The position numbers and the translations under genes were made by a program. From the NCBI RefSeq assembly GCF_002015085.1, contig NZ_MUXW01000040.1:1-56066 (forward strand): a DNA stretch of 56,066 nucleotides, in the 5' to 3' direction. Position 1 is the stretch's first letter. Every line of letters begins with the position of its first letter. The notes beneath the pieces were generated by a model. The model was not told where the DNA came from, did not search any database, and worked only from the letters and a program-made list of their open reading frames with translations. Shown here one piece after another: positions 42,663 to 51,281 of the stretch. The DNA is from Glaesserella parasuis. Its GTDB lineage: Bacteria; Pseudomonadota; Gammaproteobacteria; Enterobacterales; Pasteurellaceae.

Positions 42663-43616
42663 ATGACAACAGAATACTTAGATTTTGAATTACCGATTGC
42701 AGAACTTGAAGCAAAAATTGAAGCATTGCGTTCCGCAGTAGGTAATGACAACAAAATCAATCTTGATGATGAAATTGCACGTTTACAGAAAAAAAGTGAA
42801 GAACTCACCAAGAAAACATTCTCAGATTTAGATGCGTGGCAAATTTCTCGTATGGCTCGCCACCCAAGTCGCCCTTATACCTTAGATTATATTGAGCGTA
42901 TTTTTACCGAATTTGATGAACTCGCTGGTGACCGTGCTTTTGCCGATGATAAAGCGATTGTTGGTGGTATTGCACGCTTAGATGGTCGTCCAGTGATGGT
43001 GATTGGTCATCAGAAAGGGCGTACTGTGAAAGAAAAAGTGAAACGCAATTTCGGTATGCCAGCACCAGAAGGCTACCGTAAAGCCCTTCGTTTAATGCAG
43101 ATGGCAGAACGTTTCAATATGCCGATCATCACCTTCATTGATACGCCAGGGGCATATCCAGGCATTGGTGCGGAAGAGCGTGGGCAGTCTGAAGCGATTG
43201 CACGCAACTTGCGTGAAATGTCCACCTTAAAAGTACCTGTTATCTGTACGGTTATCGGCGAAGGCGGTTCAGGCGGTGCCTTAGCGATCGGCGTGGGCGA
43301 TAAAGTGAATATGTTGCAATACAGCACTTATTCAGTGATTTCCCCTGAAGGTTGTGCCTCTATCTTATGGAAGAGTGCTGAAAAAGCCTCAACCGCTGCG
43401 GAAGTGATGGGTTTAACCGCACCACGTTTAAAAGAACTTGAGTTAATTGATAATATCGTACCAGAGCCATTAGGCGGAGCTCATCGTAACTTTGATGAGA
43501 TGGCAGCGAATTTGAAACAACGTTTACTTGAGGATTTAGCAGACTTGGATCCGTTAAATGCAGAAGCATTGCTTGATCGCCGTTATCAGCGGTTGATGGG
43601 TTATGGGTATGTGTAG
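42663..43616 (+). CDS. accA: Acetyl-CoA carboxylase carboxyltransferase subunit alpha
   Basis: This 317-aa protein has the AccA N-terminal helices (LDFELPIAELEAKIE), RHPSRPYTLDYI, GHQKGR, and the carboxyltransferase core FIDTPGAYPGIGAEERGQ. With AccD it transfers CO2 from biotin to acetyl-CoA for fatty acid synthesis. TAGGAAAAATT precedes ATG 42663. It appears to be monocistronic. Confidence 0.97.
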   Translation: MTTEYLDFELPIAELEAKIEALRSAVGNDNKINLDDEIARLQKKSEELTKKTFSDLDAWQISRMARHPSRPYTLDYIERIFTEFDELAGDRAFADDKAIVGGIARLDGRPVMVIGHQKGRTVKEKVKRNFGMPAPEGYRKALRLMQMAERFNMPIITFIDTPGAYPGIGAEERGQSEAIARNLREMSTLKVPVICTVIGEGGSGGALAIGVGDKVNMLQYSTYSVISPEGCASILWKSAEKASTAAEVMGLTAPRLKELELIDNIVPEPLGGAHRNFDEMAANLKQRLLEDLADLDPLNAEALLDRRYQRLMGYGYV

Positions 43617-43705
43617 AGAGTTTTAGGAGGAAGTGAAAAATTTTGTGATCTTGCTCCAATTTTTGAAAAAAGTTGAATTATTTCTTCGCCTTTATTTCGT
43701 ATTTA

Positions 43706-43724
43706 GAGTATTATAATCGTTATC
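43706..43724 (+). promoter_or_regulatory. Fur box overlapping a -10 element
   Basis: GAGTATTATAATCGTTATC matches the 19-base Fur consensus GATAATGATAATCATTATC at 15 positions. It contains a perfect TATAAT at 43712-43717. The -35 region is weak. Iron-loaded Fur bound here would block transcription of the RNA that follows. Confidence 0.65.
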
Positions 43725-43798
43725 AAATAATAAGAAGAAATTCCTCAATATCGTCGAGTTTATGTGGCATTATTTAATCCGTAATGCCACATTTTTTA
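43724..43798 (+). ncRNA. Candidate Fur-repressed small RNA (RyhB/HrrF-type by context)
   Basis: A transcript of about 75 bases would start at the Fur-covered -10 element. It would end in a strong intrinsic terminator: TGTGGCATTA (43763-43772) pairs with TAATGCCACA (43782-43791), followed by TTTTTT. No reading frame with a ribosome-binding site lies between. An iron-responsive sRNA (HrrF) is known in H. influenzae; I cannot verify homology by sequence. The terminator might instead simply serve accA, which ends 150 bases upstream. Confidence 0.5.
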
Positions 43799-44124
43799 TT
43801 TTGTCTACTATGTCTTTTATTTTCACTGATGCCACTTAAAATGGGGTTTGAATATTCTTAAACTCATTTGTCTTATGTTTTGTGTAGTGGCTAGGCTTTC
43901 TGGGATGCTTATATAATCACCTCATACTTCTGTATAATATTAAGAATAGCTATCTGATTAAGGAAGGACAGTTTAATATTTTTTAGTGGAGACTATTAGC
44001 CCTGTATGCTTATAACTTTTGAAAAATATTAAAAATGTTATTTTCATCTTCCTTCGTTTTTTTAAATGTCTATGTACGTAAGGATATTGAAAGGGGAATG
44101 TAAGAAAATTTATCAAACCTTGAA
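43799..44124. other. Intergenic stretch before tRNA-Ile
   Basis: This is A+T-rich, with many stops in all frames. I see no gene and no clear palindrome. It receives the 3' end of the minus-strand tRNA transcript. Confidence 0.4.
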
Positions 44125-44201
44125 TGGTCCCCCCTACCGGACTTGAACCAGTGACCAAGCGATTATGAGTCGCCTGCTCTGACCGACTGAGCTAAGGGGG
44201 G
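44125..44201 (-). tRNA. ileX: tRNA-Ile2 (anticodon CAU, lysidine-modified)
   Basis: This is a 77-base tRNA with encoded CCA. The acceptor stem is CCCCCCT/AGGGGGG, and the anticodon loop CTCATAA is closed by GCGA/TCGC. The T-arm GGTTCAAGTCC is normal. The D-arm and anticodon arm (AGAGCAGGCGACTCATAATCG) closely match E. coli ileX, whose CAU anticodon is changed by TilS to read AUA. It is therefore isoleucine tRNA, not methionine. A TATAAT lies upstream on the minus strand (44221-44226). Confidence 0.93.
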
Positions 44202-44713
44202 AATCTCAAAATTACGGCGAATTATAGAAATTATTTGGGCAAAAATCTAGTTATCTTGTTTTATTAGATGAAAAAAAGGTCAATTCTATCTAAATAACTA
44301 GTATCTACTTGACCTTATAGATAATATAAATGGGTATATTAATCTCTTCCCCACCGTTAGACTAGTTCAGCCCTTTTAATTGCACTTGAATATATGTGAA
44401 TCATTTAATAACTTGCCATTCAATATAGCTAACTTGGTTCGTCAGTCGGGAGAATAGTTCAAACTTGGGAGTCATTGTTAAATCATAAGCAATAATTTCA
44501 TCATTAAATAAAACCCTGAATTAGCGATAGGTGAGGTTTATCCTCTATACGTTAATCGGGCTGCTTAGTCTAACTGTTAGGCGCTGAACAGCCACCAATC
44601 TCTTATCAATCCAAACTTTTTGTTGTTTTATATTTCATTTGGTTATTTGCAAGCGGTCTAATTTGCCCTTAAATTTGCAAGCAATCAATCTTACCTATCA
44701 AAAGGAACTTATT
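44202..44713. other. Intergenic stretch between tRNA-Ile2 and the cystine-type transporter
   Basis: In these 512 bases I find no gene. An uptake signal (GCAAGCGGTC) lies at 44649. A degenerate REP-like palindrome (GAGGTTTATCCTC, near 44533) is visible. GGCTG/CAGCC near 44559-44594 could fold. The transporter's promoter is not obvious. Confidence 0.4.
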
Positions 44714-45496
44714 ATGTTTAAAAAATTATCAATCGTTGCATTATCTTTAGCGGCAGTTTTCACTTCTACAGCAGCATTGGCAAAAGAGTCTTTATTAGAT
44801 CGTATCAACAACAAAGGCACTATTACTGTGGGTACGGAAGGAACTTATGCACCTTTCACTTACCACGATGCAAGCGGTAAATTAACGGGCTACGATGTGG
44901 AAGTTACTCGTGCAGTAGCTGAAAAATTAGGCGTAAAAGTTGATTTTAAAGAAACTCAATGGGACGCAATGTTAGCAGGTTTAAAAGGTGAGCGTTTTGA
45001 TATTGTGGCAAACCAAGTAGGCTTAACAACCCCAGAACGTCAAGCAACATTTGATAAATCTGCAGAATATAGCTGGTCTGGCGCGATGTTATTAGCTCGT
45101 AATGATGAAACCCGTGTGAGCAAAGCTGAAGATGTTAAAGGCTTAAAAGCCGCTCAAACCTTAAGCTCTAACTATGGTGAACTGGCACAGAAAAATGGTG
45201 CAGAAATCGTTGCTGTTGATGGTATGGCTCAAGCGTTATTATTACTTCAACAAAAACGTGCAGATGTGACCTTCAATGACTCACTTGCATTGTTAGATTA
45301 CTTGAAGAAAAACCCAAATTCAGGCTTAAAACCAGTTTGGGAAGCAACAGATAAAGTGGGCGCTGGTTTTATTGTGAACAAAGGTAACACTGAAGCTCTT
45401 GCAAAAATTAGTCAAGCAGTTGAAGAATTGAAAAAAGACGGTACGCTTAAGAAATTAGGTGAACAATTCTTTGGTAAAGATATCAGTGTTAAATAG
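44714..45496 (+). CDS. Periplasmic cystine-type binding protein (TcyJ/FliY-like)
   Basis: This 260-aa secreted protein starts at ATG 44714 after AAAAGGAACTT. Its signal peptide is cleaved after ALA (about residue 23). The mature protein starts with ESLLDRINNKGTITVGTEGTYAPFTYHD and has FKETQWDAMLAGLKGERFD and ANQVGLTTPERQATFDKS, typical of cystine-binding TcyJ/FliY proteins. Its end overlaps the start of the permease, and the three genes form a complete SBP-permease-ATPase operon. Confidence 0.9.
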   Translation: MFKKLSIVALSLAAVFTSTAALAKESLLDRINNKGTITVGTEGTYAPFTYHDASGKLTGYDVEVTRAVAEKLGVKVDFKETQWDAMLAGLKGERFDIVANQVGLTTPERQATFDKSAEYSWSGAMLLARNDETRVSKAEDVKGLKAAQTLSSNYGELAQKNGAEIVAVDGMAQALLLLQQKRADVTFNDSLALLDYLKKNPNSGLKPVWEATDKVGAGFIVNKGNTEALAKISQAVEELKKDGTLKKLGEQFFGKDISVK

Positions 45497-46202
45497 TTTA
45501 TTACTTTCTCTACCATTTATGACGGAAGCTCGTGTTGAGCTGGTCATAAATGGTTTCTGGCCGATGATACAAGCGGCCTTTTTAGTTTCTATCCCTTTGG
45601 CAATCGCTTCCTTTATTATTGGTATGGCGATTGCCGTTGGGGTAGCGTTAGTTCGTGTTACTCCCGTCAATAGCGCGTTCCATCGTCTGTTACTCTGGTT
45701 CGTCAAAGGCTATATCTCGATCATTCGTGGTACGCCAATGTTGGTGCAAATCTGTATTGTCTTCTACGGATTACCTGCGATTGGCATTTTTATTGATCCG
45801 ATCCCAGCGGCAATTATTGGTTTTTCGATCAATATCGGAGCTTACGGTTCTGAAACTATTCGTGCAGCTATTCTTTCTGTGCCGAAAGGTCAATGGGAAG
45901 CTGGTTATACCATAGGTATGACCTATATGCAGACATTCCGTCGTATCATTGCACCACAAGCGTTTCGTGTTGCCGTACCGCCATTGAGTAATACCTTTAT
46001 TGGTCTATTCAAAGATACTTCTCTGGCATCTGTTGTGACGGTCACAGAGATGTTCCGTGTAGCTCAACAAGTGGCAAATATGTCCTATGACTTCTTACCA
46101 GTCTACATTGAAGCTGGCTTGATTTACTGGTGTTTCTGTTGGGTGCTGTTCTTTATTCAAGCACGCTTAGAAAAACGTTTTGATCGATATGTGGCGAAAT
46201 AA
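45486..46202 (+). CDS. Cystine-type ABC transporter permease (TcyL/YecS-like)
   Basis: This ~238-aa membrane protein has the EAA loop ETIRAAILSVPKGQWEAGY and five helices. The start is uncertain: GTG 45486 overlaps the binding-protein gene by 11 bases and keeps the family-like SLPFMTEARVEL leader, while ATG 45519 and GTG 45459 are alternatives. As a single permease gene it should act as a homodimer. It passes cystine or a similar amino acid. Confidence 0.87.
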   Translation: MLNSLLLSLPFMTEARVELVINGFWPMIQAAFLVSIPLAIASFIIGMAIAVGVALVRVTPVNSAFHRLLLWFVKGYISIIRGTPMLVQICIVFYGLPAIGIFIDPIPAAIIGFSINIGAYGSETIRAAILSVPKGQWEAGYTIGMTYMQTFRRIIAPQAFRVAVPPLSNTFIGLFKDTSLASVVTVTEMFRVAQQVANMSYDFLPVYIEAGLIYWCFCWVLFFIQARLEKRFDRYVAK

Positions 46203-46204
46203 CA

Positions 46205-46954
46205 ATGATTAAAGTACGAAACATTCATAAAACTTTTGGCAATAACACCATTTTGCGTGGGATTGATTTAGACATTCAAAAGGGGCAAGTGGTTGTGATT
46301 TTAGGGCCGTCTGGCTCAGGTAAAACCACCTTTCTTCGCTGTTTAAATGCGTTAGAAGTGCCAGAGCAAGGCACAATAACCTTTGATAACGATGCCCCGT
46401 TGTACATTGACTTTGCAACCAAATCAGCCAAAAAAGAGATCCTAGCCCTACGCCGTAAATCCGGTATGGTTTTTCAAAACTACAATCTCTTTCCACATAA
46501 AACAGCAATTGAAAATGTGATGGAAGGTCTTGTGTTTGTACAGAGCAAAAAACCTGAACAAGCAAGGGAAGAAGCCTTAGCACTGTTAGCCAAAGTAGGA
46601 TTAGCAGATAAAGTCGATCTCTATCCATTCCAGCTTTCTGGCGGACAGCAACAACGTGTCGGCATTGCTCGTGCTTTAGCCATTCAACCTGAATTAATGC
46701 TGTTTGATGAGCCGACTTCTGCCCTCGACCCTGAATTAGTGCAAGATATGTTAAACACAATGAAAGAGCTGGCAAACGAAGGCCGGACAATGGTTGTGGT
46801 TACACACGAAATTAAATTTGCGTTAGATGTGGCAGATGTTGTGGTCGTGATGGACGGCGGTGAAATTGTGGAACAAGGCTCGCCTGAGCAACTTTTCAGC
46901 AATCCTCAACACGAACGGACGAAACGGTTTTTGCATCAGATTAATAAAAATTGA
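46205..46954 (+). CDS. Cystine-type ABC transporter ATP-binding protein (TcyN/YecC-like)
   Basis: This 249-aa ATPase begins two bases after the permease stop. It has Walker A GPSGSGKTT, signature LSGGQQQR, Walker B LMLFDEPTSALDPE and THEIKF. It completes the operon. Codon use and sequence are ordinary for this chromosome. Confidence 0.92.
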   Translation: MIKVRNIHKTFGNNTILRGIDLDIQKGQVVVILGPSGSGKTTFLRCLNALEVPEQGTITFDNDAPLYIDFATKSAKKEILALRRKSGMVFQNYNLFPHKTAIENVMEGLVFVQSKKPEQAREEALALLAKVGLADKVDLYPFQLSGGQQQRVGIARALAIQPELMLFDEPTSALDPELVQDMLNTMKELANEGRTMVVVTHEIKFALDVADVVVVMDGGEIVEQGSPEQLFSNPQHERTKRFLHQINKN

Positions 46955-47374
46955 GCATCTGAGTACTAAGTGGTTTGTAATAACTTATGTTCGTAATACT
47001 GACAAAGTGGCAAAAGCAGCACAAGACCCTTATTTGTTGATCGTAGGCAGTGCAGGTAGTTGATTTGTTGCATTGAATGTGAAATTGGTTGATATACCAG
47101 CATTTCCACAAGAAATTCATCTGTTAGCACGGTGCGTATTTTAGCGAACGAATAGGCGTAACGGGTTGGTTACGAAGGGGGGCGGGGGAATATTGTTTAG
47201 ACGATGATTATATGCTGATGAACGGAGAAGCCTCAGCAGGTATCAGCGTAGCAGATTTATCCATTGCCATTGCAGACGATTCGGAATACAAGCACATTTG
47301 CTTAAACTCTTTACTGGGCGAGTAGGTAATTTGGTGTGAAAATATGGTGTAGGATTCTAGAATATTGAGATTTA
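46955..47374 (+). pseudogene. Decayed coding sequence of unknown origin
   Basis: Short protein-like stretches appear in different frames without a start or a continuous frame: NTDKVAKAAQDPYLLIVGSAGS near 47000, then LVDIPAFPQEIHLLAR near 47090, then MNGEASAGISVADLSIAIAD with a stop after LNSLLGE near 47325. Runs of G (GGGGGG near 47176) lie between. This looks like one or two degraded genes I cannot identify. It precedes the acquired restriction gene. Confidence 0.4.
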
Positions 47375-47387
47375 CCCCCTCCCCCCC
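47375..47387. repeat. Homopolymeric C tract (C5 T C7)
   Basis: CCCCCTCCCCCCC lies about 70 bases upstream of the DUF262 gene start in an otherwise A+T-rich region. Such tracts slip readily in Pasteurellaceae, and one upstream of a promoter can alter its strength. Confidence 0.6.
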
Positions 47388-47457
47388 GAAAAATTATTAA
47401 TAGCGTTATTTATTTGTACACAATAATGGATATATTGATATCGTCAGGAGAATGAAT

Positions 47458-49500
47458 ATGAAAGCAAGTGAATTAAAAATTGCTGACTTTTTAACTAGCA
47501 CAAAAGTACAGTTTACTATCCCTGTATATCAACGTAATTATGATTGGAAAGTTGAACAATGCCAGCAACTTCTAAATGATATTTTGAGTATAGGGCAAGA
47601 TTGTGATGTTTCTAATCATTTTATTGGAAGTATTGTTTATATTCACAATAATGGTGCTTACACAAGTTCACAAATTAAGGAGTGGATTATTATTGATGGG
47701 CAACAGAGATTAACGACCATTATGTTAATTTATTTGGTGTTATATCATCTCACAAAATCTCAAGGAAAAAATGACTTAGCTGACGAAATTAATGAAACTA
47801 TTCTGATTAATAAGTTTTCTTCTGCACCATATAAATTAAAACTTAAGCCAACAGATAATCATGTTTCAGCTATGGAGTATATTTATAAAGGAAATTTTAG
47901 TGAAGGGTTAGGATATTTTTCACGATTGGTGGAAAATTTTAAATATTTTAAATCTTGTATTACGCTAGAAAACTTCGATATAGTCAGACAAGGATTGGAT
48001 AAATTAATGTTTGTAGAAGTTTCATTAGAGAGAGGGAAGGATAATCCACAACGTATTTTTGAGAGTTTAAATTCAACGGGTTTAGCATTAAGTGAGGCAG
48101 ATTTAATTAGAAATTATATATTGATGGATTTAGAAAGTGATAAGCAAAATATATTCTTCCAATATTGGGATATAATTGAGAAGTTTGCTAAAGATGATAC
48201 AAATAATGAAAGTAAAGTTTCTGACTTTATTCGTGATTATCTTACTAAAATAAATAAAAAGATTCCAAATAAAACTAGAATTTATGAAGCTTTTAAAAGT
48301 AAATATCCAAGGGTACAGGAGGATGATTTATTAGAATTAAAACGGTTTTCAAAGTATTATGGTATATTAATAAATCCTGAAAGAGAGGAAGATGTAGGTA
48401 TTCGATTACACTTACAATATATTAAATTATTGGAGGTTAAAACTGCGTATCCTTTTTTATTAAATATTTATCATGATTACAGTTATTTAAATAAAATTAA
48501 TAAGGAGCAATTCATTCAAATTTTAGAATGGTTACAGTCTTTTATTGTTCGACGTCTAGTTGTTGGACTCCCAACAAATGCATTAAATAAAATTTTTATG
48601 GCACTATATAATGAAAATGAGTTAGTAGTATCAGAAAATTATGTAGCAACAATCGTTAAATCTTTGTCAAAACGTACAAATAATCAGCGTTTTCCGAATG
48701 ATGTTGAGGTGATTGAGGCATTAAAAAATTGTTCTATATATAATTGGGCTTCTAAAAATAGAACCTATTTGTTTGAAAGACTAGAAAACTTTAAGAATAA
48801 AGAGTTTATATCCATTATAAATAATAAAAAAATTAGCTTTGAACATATTTTTCCTCAAAATGCAGGTGATGATTGGTATGAGGATTTAGATTCGCAGCAA
48901 TACGAATTTATGCAACAGAAATTACATACTTTGGCTAATTTGACTTTAACTGGATATAATTCTGAGCTATCTAATAAAAGTTTTATCAAAAAACGTGAAT
49001 TGTACAAGGATAGTCGATTATGGTTAAATAGCTCATTAAGTTCTCTATCGAAATGGGGAAAAAATGAGTGGGAAGATCGATTTACTTTATTATCGGAACG
49101 TTTTCTTAATATTTGGAAACAACCTGAATATGAAGAGCAAGACTCAGAAATTAATTTAATGGATGTAAATGATTTAACCTATAGGAAATTGATTTCAGCA
49201 CAATTCCAAGATATTCAGTTAGAGGTTAATAATGTTACAGAGCTTTATAGAGTTGTAATTGAACAATTATTCCAAGAGGAACCTACTAGATTTTTAGAAA
49301 CCCAATTGGCTGAAAAGTTACGTATTGTTCCAGATGGAAAAAAAGACGAACTACGAGTAGCAGTAGCTTTACCTAATAACTACCAAATGGAAACTAATTA
49401 TAGTAATAATGATAAGTTAGTTCGATTAAAACAGGTTTTAATTACCTTAAATTTAGAAAATGAATTATTTATTCGTTTAGATTCATTTAATAAGAATTAA
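47458..49500 (+). CDS. DUF262/DUF1524 protein, GmrSD-like type IV restriction enzyme
   Basis: The protein is 680 aa from ATG 47458, which lies 7 bases after AGGAG; ATG 47452 is too close to it. The N-terminal DUF262 domain has IPVYQRNYDW and DGQQRLTT. The middle ends in a DUF1524 HNH-like nuclease (FEHIFPQNAGDDWYED, with LANLTL and N-x-E-L-S-N-K-S-F following). The C-terminal ~120 residues form an extra domain similar to DUF5655-type modules. GmrSD enzymes cut phage DNA with modified cytosine. The gene is clearly more A+T-rich than its neighbours and stands alone between a transporter operon and gltD, so it is probably horizontally acquired. Confidence 0.83.
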   Translation: MKASELKIADFLTSTKVQFTIPVYQRNYDWKVEQCQQLLNDILSIGQDCDVSNHFIGSIVYIHNNGAYTSSQIKEWIIIDGQQRLTTIMLIYLVLYHLTKSQGKNDLADEINETILINKFSSAPYKLKLKPTDNHVSAMEYIYKGNFSEGLGYFSRLVENFKYFKSCITLENFDIVRQGLDKLMFVEVSLERGKDNPQRIFESLNSTGLALSEADLIRNYILMDLESDKQNIFFQYWDIIEKFAKDDTNNESKVSDFIRDYLTKINKKIPNKTRIYEAFKSKYPRVQEDDLLELKRFSKYYGILINPEREEDVGIRLHLQYIKLLEVKTAYPFLLNIYHDYSYLNKINKEQFIQILEWLQSFIVRRLVVGLPTNALNKIFMALYNENELVVSENYVATIVKSLSKRTNNQRFPNDVEVIEALKNCSIYNWASKNRTYLFERLENFKNKEFISIINNKKISFEHIFPQNAGDDWYEDLDSQQYEFMQQKLHTLANLTLTGYNSELSNKSFIKKRELYKDSRLWLNSSLSSLSKWGKNEWEDRFTLLSERFLNIWKQPEYEEQDSEINLMDVNDLTYRKLISAQFQDIQLEVNNVTELYRVVIEQLFQEEPTRFLETQLAEKLRIVPDGKKDELRVAVALPNNYQMETNYSNNDKLVRLKQVLITLNLENELFIRLDSFNKN

Positions 49501-49627
49501 TTGTAAAGAAAAATGCTCTCTCTATGTATTAATATATTTTTAGAAATATTTCGGGAGAGCAAATTATCTTTATCAGACTATATAATACAATGTGTCTTGT
49601 AAATATTTAATACAATCTCACCGCTTG

Positions 49628-51055
49628 CTATACATCTAAATACTCCATCATACTCTCCGCCGCATCACGTCCTTCGGCGATGGCGGTAACCACAAGGTCT
49701 GAGCCACGAGTGATGTCGCCACCAGCAAAGACTTTTGGATTGGCAGTTTGTTGTTTGAGTTCGCCAGCCGTTGCAATTCTGCCACGATTGTCTGTGGTGA
49801 CACCAATTGACGATAGCCAAGGCATTTCGTGTGGAGCGAAGCCGAAGGCGATGATAACGGCATCACAAGCGATGATTTCTTCGCTACCTTCGATGATTTC
49901 GGCTTGATGGCGACCGTTGGCATCAGGCTCGCCCAGTTGGGTTTTGATGATTTTAATCCCTGTTACTTTGCCTGATTGGTCGGTTTCAACGGCTAATGGT
50001 TCGGCTTCAATTTCTACGGGTTGAGCGTTGAATTGGAACTCGACACCTTCTTCTTTGGCATTGCTGTATTCTTTACGGCTACCCGGCATATTGGCTGCAT
50101 CACGGCGATAAACACAGGTCACTTCTGCTGCACCTTGACGTACCGATGTTCTTACGCAGTCCATTGCGGTATCGCCACCGCCTAATACCACCACTTTTTT
50201 ACCTGCCATTGAAACGTAATCAGGGGCAGCTAAACCGAGCAAATGTTGTGTGTTGCCAATCAGGAATGGCAAAGCGGAATAAACGCCTTGTGCCTGTTCA
50301 TTTGGAATATTGGCTTTCATGCCTTGATAGGTGCCAACGCCCAAGAAAACCGCATCATATTGGGCAAGCAAATCGTCAAGACTGATGTCTTTGCCGATTT
50401 CTATGCCCAGTTTAAATTCAATGCCCATCTCACTAAAAATCTCACGGCGACGGCTCATTACGTTTTTTTCTAACTTGAATGACGGAATACCAAAGGTGAG
50501 CAAGCCACCGATTTCTTGTTGGCGTTCATACACCACCACATCTACGCCGTTGCGGATTAACACATCTGCACAACCTAATCCTGCTGGACCTGCACCAACA
50601 ATCGCCACTTTCTTGTTGGCTTTAGGAACATTTTTCACTGTTGGTCGCCAGCCCATTTCAAAGGCTTTTTCGGTGATGTATTTTTCGACATTGCCGATGG
50701 TGACCGCACCAAATTCGGCATTTAAGGTGCAAGAACCTTCACACAAGCGGTCTTGTGGGCAAACACGTCCGCAAACTTCGGGTAAGCTGTTGGTGCTGTG
50801 TGCCAGTTCTGCAGCATCAATGATACGTCCTTCTTGTGCCAAACGTAGCCAGTTAGGAATGTTATTGTGTAATGGGCATTTGTGCTGGCAATAGGGGTTG
50901 CCACACTCTAAACAGCGGTCGGCTTGCGACTCTGCCTGTGCTTGGCTAAACATTTGGTAAATTTCGATAAACTCGCTTTTACGGCTGTTTAATGGAATTT
51001 TTGACGGATCAACACGGGGTAAATCTATAAATTGGTAAACATTATCACGGCTCAT
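49628..51055 (-). CDS. gltD: Glutamate synthase small (beta) subunit
   Basis: This 475-aa flavoprotein has two N-terminal 4Fe-4S cysteine clusters (CLECGNPYCQHKCP and CGRVCPQDRLCEGSC). The FAD site is VAIVGAGPAGLG and the NADPH site VVVLGGGDTAMDC. It feeds electrons from NADPH to GltB. It follows gltB, separated by 226 bases containing a REP element. AAAGGAACACAAAAA precedes its ATG. Confidence 0.96.
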   Translation of the reverse strand: MSRDNVYQFIDLPRVDPSKIPLNSRKSEFIEIYQMFSQAQAESQADRCLECGNPYCQHKCPLHNNIPNWLRLAQEGRIIDAAELAHSTNSLPEVCGRVCPQDRLCEGSCTLNAEFGAVTIGNVEKYITEKAFEMGWRPTVKNVPKANKKVAIVGAGPAGLGCADVLIRNGVDVVVYERQQEIGGLLTFGIPSFKLEKNVMSRRREIFSEMGIEFKLGIEIGKDISLDDLLAQYDAVFLGVGTYQGMKANIPNEQAQGVYSALPFLIGNTQHLLGLAAPDYVSMAGKKVVVLGGGDTAMDCVRTSVRQGAAEVTCVYRRDAANMPGSRKEYSNAKEEGVEFQFNAQPVEIEAEPLAVETDQSGKVTGIKIIKTQLGEPDANGRHQAEIIEGSEEIIACDAVIIAFGFAPHEMPWLSSIGVTTDNRGRIATAGELKQQTANPKVFAGGDITRGSDLVVTAIAEGRDAAESMMEYLDV

Positions 51056-51137
51056 TTTTTGTGTTCCTTTTACTTTATCTTTCTTCTACAAAGCAGAGAG
51101 TAGTCCTATTTTCTCGATGAATGAACGATTTTGAGCG

Positions 51138-51207
51138 GTAGGGGCACTGTGTGTGTCCATTGAATAGAGCTTATTCGATTAAGCGGACGTACGCAGTGCG
51201 TCCCTAC
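51138..51207. repeat. REP-like inverted pair between gltB and gltD
   Basis: GTAGGGGCACTGTG at the left and CGCAGTGCGTCCCTAC at the right are imperfect inverted ends of a 70-base element, with an inner GAATA-GAGCT-TATTC. The GTAGGGRC ends match RAYT-type REPs. It may attenuate gltD relative to gltB. Confidence 0.65.
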
Positions 51208-51281
51208 CTGCTGATTACTTCAAAAAGTTTAGCGTTCACTTTGATGGAAGAAAGAAATTTGCATCTTCATCTTTTCACTTT

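Noticed and set aside
44125..44201. Reading the CAU tRNA as tRNA-Met
   Set aside because: The D-arm and anticodon arm follow the ileX pattern, not initiator or elongator tRNA-Met.
44525..44600. Possible riboswitch or T-box before the cystine-type transporter
   Set aside because: Only short weak stems were found and no conserved core; a degenerate REP explains the GAGGTTTATCCTC palindrome better.
46209..46790. A 193-codon frame antisense to the cystine-type ATPase
   Set aside because: Leu/Cys/Ser-rich shadow composition and full overlap with a conserved ABC ATPase.
49514..49561. TGCTCTC/GAGAGCA as a terminator after the DUF262/DUF1524 gene
   Set aside because: Only a 7-bp stem with a loop of over 30 bases and no adjacent T-run.
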